Source of the DNA: an uncultured Clostridia bacterium
Lineage (GTDB): Bacteria; Bacillota; Clostridia; TANB77; RGIG9151
Reading direction: 5' to 3'
Assembly (NCBI GenBank): GCA_934500865.1
Contig: CAKSUD010000065.1
Span: 1-10,238, forward strand
Length of the DNA: 10,238 nt
Position numbers and translations under genes: made by a program. Positions 1-6,072 of this stretch are shown in pieces. Positions within the stretch are counted from its first letter, which is position 1. Every line of letters starts with the position of its first letter. Under the pieces are notes generated by a model. It had not been told where the DNA came from and searched no databases. It saw only the letters and a program-made list of their open reading frames with translations.

Positions 1-90
1 CAACAAAGAATGAAGGTAAGAGCCGATAAAGCTACAGCAGCACAAATCGGTAAAGCAGTAAGAGTATGGTATACAGATTACACATCTGAT
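1..90 (+). repeat. Near-identical segment shared by pilin genes 1 and 2 (other copy 595-684)
   Basis: Bases 1-90 and 595-684 are identical except for position 48 (C) versus 642 (T), a silent change in an Ile codon. Identity stops abruptly after the codons for YTSD. The repeat probably extends left of the window into the missing 5' end of pilin 1. The pattern suggests recent duplication or gene conversion limited to the conserved alpha-1 coding region. Confidence 0.9.
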
Positions 91-474
91 CCAGTTATGA
101 AGGCAGCAGTTGATGCTAAAATTGGTGAAACAGGTGCAACTACTTATAAACTTGATACTACTCCAAGAGTATATAGTACAATCGAACAAATTAAAGGATA
201 TGCTGCTGAAACATATAAACCAACATCTTTAACAAAAGATGGCGTGGCAGTAACAGATCAAGTATATCTAGTTAACTTGTCTGGAACAGTTAATGGTGCA
301 AAAGTAGTTGTTGGAATTGGAACAGTAGATAAGATCGACGGTACAAATACAAAAGCAGGTCAGACTCCTGCGACAGGTGAGTATGGAGCATATTTAGATG
401 ATGCAGATAACAGTAAAACAGTATCTGTTAACTACGCTGGAACAGCTCCAGGCGTAGCTTATGTTGAACCATAA
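1..474 (+). CDS. Type IV pilin, 5'-truncated by the window edge (first of three tandem pilins)
   Basis: This is the C-terminal 157 residues of a type IVa pilin, the secreted subunit that polymerises into the pilus shaft. The frame is open from base 1 (QQRMKVRADK...), and the first ATG at base 10 is an internal Met, not the start. By comparison with the next gene, about 34 codons holding the leader and the hydrophobic alpha-1 helix lie upstream of the window. The visible part has the end of alpha-1, a variable centre, the conserved block LSGTVNGAKVVVGIG, and a C-terminus GVAYVEP shared with the second pilin. It has no cysteine, so there is no disulfide-closed D-loop. The first 90 bases match bases 595-684 with a single mismatch, after which the two genes diverge sharply. 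The gene ends 18 bases before the next pilin. Major versus minor role cannot be decided. Confidence 0.93.
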   Translation, partial: QQRMKVRADKATAAQIGKAVRVWYTDYTSDPVMKAAVDAKIGETGATTYKLDTTPRVYSTIEQIKGYAAETYKPTSLTKDGVAVTDQVYLVNLSGTVNGAKVVVGIGTVDKIDGTNTKAGQTPATGEYGAYLDDADNSKTVSVNYAGTAPGVAYVEP

Positions 475-492
475 TAAGGAGGAGATTTTAAT

Positions 493-1065
493 ATGAAAAA
501 GTCAAACAAAGGTTTTACATTAGTAGAATTAATTATAGTTATTGCAATTCTTGCAATAATCATGTTAATTGCAATTCCTAATTTCTCAGGAATTCAACAA
601 AGAATGAAGGTAAGAGCCGATAAAGCTACAGCAGCACAAATTGGTAAAGCAGTAAGAGTATGGTATACAGATTACACATCTGATGACACATTAAAGGGAA
701 CTTTAGATTTATCTGATACTAGTACAACAGCAGATGCAACATTCATGAAGGGCACAGAATATGTAATTTATGATACACTTACGGGTATCGAGGCGTATGA
801 AGCAAAAACATATTTACCAACATCTTTAGTTACTAGTGGAGTAACAGAAGAACATCAAGCATATGCAGTTAGGTTATCTGGTGCTACACAAGATGCAAAA
901 GTTGTTGTTGCTATATGCAAGAGTAAAGAAGGAACAGCTTCTTCTAAAAAATATGATACTATAGATGGAGATATTACAGAGCCAACAGAAGGAGATCCAG
1001 CAAAGACAGTTTACAAAGTTAATTACGATGGGACAACTCCAGCTATCGCTTACGTTGAACCATAA
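493..1065 (+). CDS. pilA: Type IVa major-type prepilin (second tandem pilin)
   Basis: A 190-residue prepilin. The leader is MKKSNKG, cleaved by prepilin peptidase before Phe8, giving the mature N-terminus FTLVE with the conserved Glu5 (residue 12). Residues 8-29 form the hydrophobic alpha-1 segment that anchors the subunit in the membrane and packs the fibre core, ending in IPNFSGI. The amphipathic continuation RADKATAAQIGKAVRVWY matches the neighbouring pilins, the centre is variable, and the C-terminus is IAYVEP. There is one cysteine (AIC), so no internal disulfide loop is possible. An AAGGAGGAG ribosome site at 476-484 sits 8 bases before the ATG. The complete leader and strong ribosome site fit a structural pilin, but whether this or a neighbour dominates the fibre is unknown. 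Confidence 0.95.
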   Translation: MKKSNKGFTLVELIIVIAILAIIMLIAIPNFSGIQQRMKVRADKATAAQIGKAVRVWYTDYTSDDTLKGTLDLSDTSTTADATFMKGTEYVIYDTLTGIEAYEAKTYLPTSLVTSGVTEEHQAYAVRLSGATQDAKVVVAICKSKEGTASSKKYDTIDGDITEPTEGDPAKTVYKVNYDGTTPAIAYVEP

Positions 1066-1088
1066 CTTAATTTAGGAGGCAATTCTTA

Positions 1089-1613
1089 ATGACTAATAAG
1101 AATAAAGGATTTACATTAGTAGAATTAATTATAGTTATTGCAATTTTAGCTATAATTATGCTGATTGCAATTCCTAATTTCTCCGGTATCCGCCAAAGAA
1201 TGCAGGTAAGAGCTGATAAAGCTTCTGCTGCGCAAATTGGTAAAGCGGTTAGAATTTGGTATACTGATAATTATGCTACAAAGAATCAATCTGAAGTACC
1301 TGAATTAACGGCTGAGGATGGTTCTATAAAGGTAATTCCGTATACTGACTTAACAGAAATAGGTGAACATGTATCTACAGAGTTAGTTGCAGATTCATTA
1401 CTAAAAGATAAAGTAAAATATGATGGTGGTGGAAAATATTACGTTACACTATTATATAGTGGAATTTCCACTAAGTTTTTAGTAGGTATTGACTATGCAC
1501 CGGCTACAGGTAGCGATGTTGCACCGACACTCACAAGACCTGCTGGAGAGGTTACTGATGCCAATATAACATATAATGGAGAAGGACCTGGTTGGGTCTA
1601 TTTAGAGAAATAA
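1089..1613 (+). CDS. pilA: Type IVa prepilin (third, divergent tandem pilin)
   Basis: A 174-residue prepilin with leader MTNKNKG and mature N-terminus FTLVE. Its first 27 mature residues match those of the second pilin, so the two should pack into the same fibre core. The DNA carries many silent differences from pilin 2 here, unlike the near-identity of pilins 1 and 2, so this is an older duplicate. The globular part diverges strongly (NYATKNQSEVPELTAEDG...), is shorter, and ends GPGWVYLEK instead of AYVEP. There are no cysteines. AGGAGG at 1074-1079 precedes the ATG by 9 bases, and the gene starts 23 bases after pilin 2. Its stop codon overlaps the start of the prepilin-peptidase-like gene (TAATG). 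It could be a second shaft pilin, an alternative subunit or a minor pilin. Confidence 0.94.
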   Translation: MTNKNKGFTLVELIIVIAILAIIMLIAIPNFSGIRQRMQVRADKASAAQIGKAVRIWYTDNYATKNQSEVPELTAEDGSIKVIPYTDLTEIGEHVSTELVADSLLKDKVKYDGGGKYYVTLLYSGISTKFLVGIDYAPATGSDVAPTLTRPAGEVTDANITYNGEGPGWVYLEK

Positions 1614-1972
1614 TGGGAATTTTTATTTTAATCTTTGGAACACTTATCGGAAGTTTCTTAAATGTTTGCATTTATAGAATTCCGAGAAAAGAATCTATTG
1701 CGTTTGGTGCATCGCATTGCACCAAATGCGGAAATAGAATAAAGTGGTATGACTTGATACCAATAATAAGCTATTTAATTTTAAGGGGAAAGTGCAGAGT
1801 TTGTAAGGATAAAATCTCCTTACAATACCCACTTATCGAACTTACAAATGGACTAGCTTATTTTGGGTTATATTACTTACTAAATTTTGGAATACCATTT
1901 GTTATTTCTTGTATGGTGTTCTCTATAATGTTAGTAATGGCTATGATATTTTTTAACAAAAGAAAAAATTAA
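1613..1972 (+). CDS. pilD: Truncated prepilin peptidase: N-terminal cysteine-motif domain only
   Basis: A 119-residue protein matching the N-terminal domain of the PilD/GspO prepilin peptidases (family A24 N-terminal domain). Residues 2-22 are a hydrophobic helix with the hallmark GSFLNVCIYRIPR. The four-cysteine motif C36-T-K-C39 and C61-R-V-C64 flanks KWYDLIPIISYL, and QYPLIELTNG follows. A second hydrophobic segment (about 82-114) ends in MIFFNKRKN. Full-length PilD is usually about 250 residues and carries two catalytic aspartates in the C-terminal half. Here the protein stops where the first would be expected, and nothing downstream encodes the rest. I chose the ATG at 1613 because it overlaps the pilin stop (TAATG), allowing translational coupling; the frame is also open from a TTG at 1592. 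It is either a domain-only accessory protein or a decayed gene; it cannot be an active aspartyl protease alone. Confidence 0.85.
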   Translation: MGIFILIFGTLIGSFLNVCIYRIPRKESIAFGASHCTKCGNRIKWYDLIPIISYLILRGKCRVCKDKISLQYPLIELTNGLAYFGLYYLLNFGIPFVISCMVFSIMLVMAMIFFNKRKN

Positions 1973-2036
1973 TAAGTGAATGTTAGGAGGCTGCATTTTA
2001 AGCAACCTCTTAAGACTTGCTTATTACTGAATTTTT
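1970..2036 (+). terminator. Intercistronic hairpin with short T-run between pilin block and pilMN (attenuator or mRNA-processing structure)
   Basis: An inverted repeat starts on the stop codon of the short pilD. The outer stem is TAATAAG (1970-1976) with CTTATTA (2020-2026). The inner stem is TTAGGAGGCTGC (1983-1994) with GCAACCTCTTAA (2002-2013), 12 positions with one G-T wobble and one C-A mismatch, around loop ATTTTAA. A run of five T follows at 2032-2036. This is the only gap of note in the operon. It may partly terminate transcription or protect the upstream pilin mRNA, giving pilins more expression than assembly proteins. The four bases between stem and T-run make it a weak classical terminator. 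Confidence 0.5.
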
Positions 2037-2063
2037 ACTAAAGAAAAAAGGTGGTGAGATACA

Positions 2064-3647
2064 ATGAAATCTTCTAAAAAGTTTGAAGAGGCTATTAAAG
2101 GTAAAGAAAAATATTTAATTCTTGAAATAGGAAATTACAATACAAAAATGATAGAAGTTGAACCTTTAGCTGCTAAAATAGCTGTAAATAAAGGATTTAT
2201 TGTAGCTACACCAGAAGGAACGATAGATGATGATGTTGTTGTTAATTCAAAAGAATTAATTGACATACTAAAAGAAAAGATACAGGAAGAAAAAATTACA
2301 AGTAGGCAAGTTACGATTTCACTTTCTTCAAAAGATATTATCACTCGTGAACTTGCTGTTCCGAAGATGAGTACGAAAGATATGATAAGTTTTATAAAAG
2401 TTAATTCTAAAGATTTATTTCCTGTTAATTTAGATGATTATACATTAGGATATGTTTCTATGAGCAGAGAAGAAAAAAACAAATTACTAATTATTGCAAT
2501 TCCTAATGATATAATTGTCCCATACATAGATATAACTCAAAAACTTGGTTTAGTTCTAAAGTCAATAAATTTCTCTGGATTTGAATTATATAACTTAATA
2601 GACTTTGAACTTGGAAGAGAAGCAGGAACGTATGCAGTTATTGATCTTGGCTCTAAAAATACGAATTTTATTATAGTTTCACGTGGGAACTTAATGTATA
2701 ACAGGGTTATAAAAGTTGGTTCTGATGATGTTACAAAGGCTATTGCTGAGAAGTTCAAATGCACTTTAACAAAAGCTGAAAAAATTAAAAGGGATTATAA
2801 CAGTGTAATTACCGAGGGAAGTTTGAAGCCTAATGATGATGTTTATGTTGTTGCAAACATATTTAAAGATGTATTGGGCGGAATGCTATCGGATATTGCA
2901 AATCTAATAGAATTTTATAATGCTAACCATACTAAAGCTATGGTGTCTAAAGCATATATAATAGGTTTGGCAACTAAGATTTCGGGAATTAGTGAGTTTG
3001 CAGAAGAGACACTTGGTATGCCAACGGAGAAAATTAAGGAATTTGAAAGAGTAATTTTTGATGAAAAAGCAAAACAGGTAAAAAGAAGACAAGTAACTTT
3101 AGAGAACTGTTTAGGTGCAGTTGCGATTGATGAGAAAAAAGTTAATTTAATTAAAGGAAAATTGCAACTTGCAAATATTTATCAAAATATAAATCCAATG
3201 TTGTATAAGATTGGTGTAGCGATTGCTTGTTGTATGGTTCTTGTTTTGGCAATTATTTATTACTTAACATTTGCTGTTGAAACTAAGGCTATGGAGTATG
3301 ATGTAATGATCGCTGAAATGAGTGATGTGGCATATCTTCAAAGTAAATATCAAGTGGCAAGTAAAGCGTTATCGGTTAACAAGGAAATGATTGATGGAAT
3401 CGGCAATGGAATAGAGAAGAAAAGAGGTATTTTAGAAAATCTGGAAGAAGCTAATTCCGTTACACCGACGGTATTTATAAGTAAATATACAGTTAACTTA
3501 CCAAATAAAGTTACGATAGTTTGTACATCTCCGGATGAATTTACGTCTTATGACTTTGATGGAGCATTACAACAGTATTTTGAAACGCCTGAGAACTTAC
3601 CGTTCTCTAAGCAAAATAGTTTTACATTGCAACTTATTGAAAAATAA
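2064..3647 (+). CDS. pilMN: PilM-PilN fusion protein, T4P assembly platform
   Basis: A 527-residue protein joining two T4P platform components that are separate in Gram-negative bacteria. Residues about 15-350 form a PilM-like actin-fold ATPase (FtsA/MreB superfamily): the first phosphate motif is EIGNYNTK (21-28) and the second is IDLGSKNT (193-200). Residues about 358-370 (KKVNLIKGKLQLA) resemble the N-terminal NL-containing motif by which PilN docks into PilM. A single membrane helix at about 379-404 follows, then about 120 residues of PilN-like extracytoplasmic coiled-coil and alpha/beta domain. PilM would face the cytoplasm and PilN the outside, linking the PilB/PilC motor to PilO. The ATG follows AAGGTGGTGAG (2048-2058). 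As I recall, a similar fusion has been named pilMN in Clostridioides difficile. pilO follows after 21 bases. Confidence 0.9.
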   Translation: MKSSKKFEEAIKGKEKYLILEIGNYNTKMIEVEPLAAKIAVNKGFIVATPEGTIDDDVVVNSKELIDILKEKIQEEKITSRQVTISLSSKDIITRELAVPKMSTKDMISFIKVNSKDLFPVNLDDYTLGYVSMSREEKNKLLIIAIPNDIIVPYIDITQKLGLVLKSINFSGFELYNLIDFELGREAGTYAVIDLGSKNTNFIIVSRGNLMYNRVIKVGSDDVTKAIAEKFKCTLTKAEKIKRDYNSVITEGSLKPNDDVYVVANIFKDVLGGMLSDIANLIEFYNANHTKAMVSKAYIIGLATKISGISEFAEETLGMPTEKIKEFERVIFDEKAKQVKRRQVTLENCLGAVAIDEKKVNLIKGKLQLANIYQNINPMLYKIGVAIACCMVLVLAIIYYLTFAVETKAMEYDVMIAEMSDVAYLQSKYQVASKALSVNKEMIDGIGNGIEKKRGILENLEEANSVTPTVFISKYTVNLPNKVTIVCTSPDEFTSYDFDGALQQYFETPENLPFSKQNSFTLQLIEK

Positions 3648-3668
3648 TCAGAATAGGAGGGTAGCAAC

Positions 3669-4271
3669 GTGGATTTAAATGCAAAAATAGAGTTTAAAGA
3701 TATTGACTTTAACAAAATAAAATTATTTTTTAAAAGAAAAGAAACTATAATTGCTATATTTGTTTTAATTTTTGTGATTGGGATAATCCTCGTTGGTAAC
3801 TCACTAATTGGTGATTATATAGCAGCTACTGAAAAAAGGGATAACGCAAAGAAGAAATATGATACAATTATTAATTCAGATACATCAGTTGAAAGTTTAA
3901 ACAAAAAAATTAGAGATACGGAAGAAGAAACAAAAAAATTGGAAGAAAAAATTTCAGAAATGAGCCAAAGGGAAATTGCTGAGATTCTTTTGAAAATAGA
4001 AAAAGAGTCCGGTCTTACTTGGGTTAGTAAAACATTTTCAGCCAGCAAAGCTGTAAAGGATGTAAATGGGTTAAAAGCGATTTCTGTTAATATTTCAGGA
4101 TTTGCTTGTACATATAATCAATTAAAAGATTTTTTAGATTATATGGATAATTTTGAAAGGGAAGTTACAGTTGATACATTAAGTTTCATAAAAGATAGAA
4201 CGACAGGTAGAATAAAAGACGGAAGTATGACGATAACTTTTTATATGAAGAGTGAAAGTGAAGCCACATAG
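3669..4271 (+). CDS. pilO: PilO-like T4P alignment-complex protein
   Basis: A 200-residue bitopic membrane protein. The cytoplasmic N-terminus (1-25) is followed by one membrane helix at about 26-48, a charged heptad-like coiled coil at about 50-110 rich in Lys and Glu, and a small alpha/beta domain at about 110-195. The last includes ISVNISGFACTYNQLKDFLDYMDNF, the strand-helix pattern of the PilO ferredoxin-like fold. PilO heterodimerises with PilN and couples the inner platform to the growing pilus. Sequence identity to named PilO proteins is probably low, so the call rests on topology, length and position directly after pilMN. The start is GTG at 3669, preceded by AGGAGGG (3655-3661) at 7 bases; no better ATG exists nearby. 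The next gene begins 12 bases after the stop. Confidence 0.82.
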   Translation: MDLNAKIEFKDIDFNKIKLFFKRKETIIAIFVLIFVIGIILVGNSLIGDYIAATEKRDNAKKKYDTIINSDTSVESLNKKIRDTEEETKKLEEKISEMSQREIAEILLKIEKESGLTWVSKTFSASKAVKDVNGLKAISVNISGFACTYNQLKDFLDYMDNFEREVTVDTLSFIKDRTTGRIKDGSMTITFYMKSESEAT

Positions 4272-4283
4272 GAGGAGAATTGG

Positions 4284-5213
4284 ATGAAGAAAATTATATT
4301 GCCGGCCCTAGTGGCTTTAGTGCTAGTTGGGTGTAATAATGTTTCAGAAGAAAAGGTTAATCCTGAAAAATTATTTAAGGACGAAATTGCACAGGTTTTA
4401 AACATAGAAAATGTGTCAAATAAACCTCTAATAACTAATATGAGTAGTGAAATTGTGGTAGATGCCATAGATAAGCTTATGAAAAATGAGTATCTAAAAG
4501 AACTTTACGCAAACTATGGAGTTGAAGCTCAAGGAATTGGAACAAATTCTGAAGGAAATAGGGTATTTTGCTACAAGTTCCCAGTAGATTTATCTTTTGA
4601 AGGTACAGAACAAGAAATAAAAGAACTTGTACATGAATTAGAAAATATTCCTTACAAAATTAATGTAAGCAGTTTTAATATAGAAAATAAAGATGACAAA
4701 TTCCGTGTTACTGCAAAGGTTAACTTTTTAGGAGACATTGAATCAACTAGTGTTTCAACTAATAGCTCCGTAAATCTTAAGAAAAATAATGTTGATGTAA
4801 ATGAAGAGGAACAAATTAAACTTAGAGATTTTGATGTGAATTTAACGTTAAGACCAAGTAATTCAGACTCTTCAGCGGTTATGATTGGAGTTAGGAACAG
4901 TAAGAATTGTTTATATAGCGATGAAAATTCAAAGCATGATGTAAAGGTTGAATTTACAAAGCAAAATGGTAAATTTTATGCAGAGTATAGTATAAATGAC
5001 GGACATAGTAAGACAGAGGCATTTAGTTCGAATGGAGATATTAAGTTTGACATACTAAGTTGTAAAAAGTTGTTAGATGAAGATAATATTTCTGTTGATT
5101 TAACGGTAGATAATAAGTCTGGGAAGAAGGTTAGCATTATAGTTTATAATGATTCCGATTCTAGAGTAAATCTTGTAAGTTCTTCTGGCAATGTTGAACT
5201 TGTAAATAAATAG
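4284..5213 (+). CDS. Lipoprotein with PilO-like segment, T4P locus
   Basis: A 309-residue predicted lipoprotein. A short signal peptide (MKKIILPALVALVLVG) ends in the lipobox LVGC, with Cys17 as the lipidation site, so it should sit on the outer face of the cytoplasmic membrane. Residues about 97-150 (FPVDLSFEGTEQEIKELVHE, then NIPYKINVSSFNIE and a closing strand) follow the PilO ferredoxin-like pattern seen at the C-terminus of the upstream PilO. A polar linker follows, then a beta-rich C-terminal region (about 183-309) ending in alternating strands such as KVSIIVYND. AGGAGGAG precedes the ATG by about 6 bases, and the gene lies 12 bases after pilO. In Gram-negative T4P the lipoprotein PilP follows PilO and binds PilN/PilO; this could be a positional analogue, but I see no PilP homology. 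I cannot name the family. Confidence 0.82.
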   Translation: MKKIILPALVALVLVGCNNVSEEKVNPEKLFKDEIAQVLNIENVSNKPLITNMSSEIVVDAIDKLMKNEYLKELYANYGVEAQGIGTNSEGNRVFCYKFPVDLSFEGTEQEIKELVHELENIPYKINVSSFNIENKDDKFRVTAKVNFLGDIESTSVSTNSSVNLKKNNVDVNEEEQIKLRDFDVNLTLRPSNSDSSAVMIGVRNSKNCLYSDENSKHDVKVEFTKQNGKFYAEYSINDGHSKTEAFSSNGDIKFDILSCKKLLDEDNISVDLTVDNKSGKKVSIIVYNDSDSRVNLVSSSGNVELVNK

Positions 5214-5228
5214 TGTGGTGAGGCATAT

Positions 5229-6047
5229 ATGGAAAAGCAAGATAATAAAGGTTTTACATTAATAGAGATTGTTGCGGCAATGGTTATTTTGGCTATTGTT
5301 GCCGTGCCTTTGGCCAAAACTTTTATGGATAGTTTTAAATATCAAGCCAGAAGCCAGGTTAAAACTGAAGCTAACAAGGTCATAGAGTATGTTACAGAGC
5401 AACTTAAAAATGGAAGTTATGAAGAATTGAAGCCTAATTTGAAGGCCGAAATAAATGAATGGGCAAAAACTGCTGATAATAATATTACATTTGATGTTAA
5501 TGAAGTGCCTGATGAATATGGAAAGCTTACTTCGGGGTATGCTGTTAAGCTTGAACAAATAGGCAATACGTCTGAGGTTCAAAAGGGTGGAATTGGTACG
5601 CCACTTGTTTATGAGTTAGAAATGGAAATAATTGATGGAGGAGCTAATTTTTCCGGAAATGGCGACTTTTTAGATGTTACATATGATAACAATGTACTTA
5701 CTATAAGCAACAGTAATTTAGCTCCTGTAAATGATGGCGGATATGCAATCCTTATGAAAAATGTTAGTGGAAATCCGATTACTATAGAAGTAAGAAAGAT
5801 GATTGAAGAAAAAGTTAAAATCTACATGACCGGAGAATCGATTAAATTAAGAACTTATCCGGATCCGGATTTAACCAAAGAACAAAAATCTTTTGAACAA
5901 ATTAAATTAGGTGATAAAGATAACATTACTGACGAGAAGGAATATTTTTATACGGCTAAAGTAACTGCCACGAATTTAGAAGATAATACAATTACGGCTT
6001 CTATGAATATTACTTTTGACGTTATAATAGATAAAGCCGAAGAATGA
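5229..6047 (+). CDS. pilV: Minor pilin, PilV/GspI-like, with long beta-rich domain
   Basis: A 272-residue prepilin. The leader is MEKQDNKG, and the mature N-terminus FTLIE keeps Glu5 (residue 13). Residues 9-31 form the hydrophobic helix (IVAAMVILAIVAVPLAKTF), followed by the charged alpha-1 extension to about 60. The PLAKTFMDSFKYQARSQ pattern resembles PilV/GspI-type minor pilins. The rest (about 85-270) is predicted beta-rich and has no cysteines. A stretch near 176-206 (NVSGNPITIEV...) resembles the C-terminal end of the preceding lipoprotein. GGTGAGG (5217-5223) precedes the ATG at 5229. It sits 15 bases after the lipoprotein gene and 25 before the large PilX/GspK-like gene. Minor pilins of this type prime pilus assembly as a complex; the exact PilV versus PilI/GspI assignment is uncertain. 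Confidence 0.85.
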   Translation: MEKQDNKGFTLIEIVAAMVILAIVAVPLAKTFMDSFKYQARSQVKTEANKVIEYVTEQLKNGSYEELKPNLKAEINEWAKTADNNITFDVNEVPDEYGKLTSGYAVKLEQIGNTSEVQKGGIGTPLVYELEMEIIDGGANFSGNGDFLDVTYDNNVLTISNSNLAPVNDGGYAILMKNVSGNPITIEVRKMIEEKVKIYMTGESIKLRTYPDPDLTKEQKSFEQIKLGDKDNITDEKEYFYTAKVTATNLEDNTITASMNITFDVIIDKAEE

Positions 6048-6072
6048 TAAATGTATTAAGAAAGGTGCTAAT

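Noticed and set aside
10..12. ATG near the left edge as the start of pilin 1
   Set aside because: It is the internal Met of QQRMK; the frame is open to base 1, and pilin 2 shows that the leader and helix must lie upstream.
1592..1612. TTG start giving seven extra residues on the short pilD
   Set aside because: The extension lies inside the pilin gene and adds polar residues before the usual PilD N-terminus; the ATG overlapping the pilin stop gives a normal PilD start. GAGAAGG upstream of the TTG leaves slight doubt.
1973..2063. Possible c-di-GMP riboswitch before pilMN, as such switches control T4P operons in some Clostridia
   Set aside because: I see only one stacked hairpin and none of the conserved loop motifs of the class I or II aptamers; any such switch is more likely upstream of the first pilin, outside the window.
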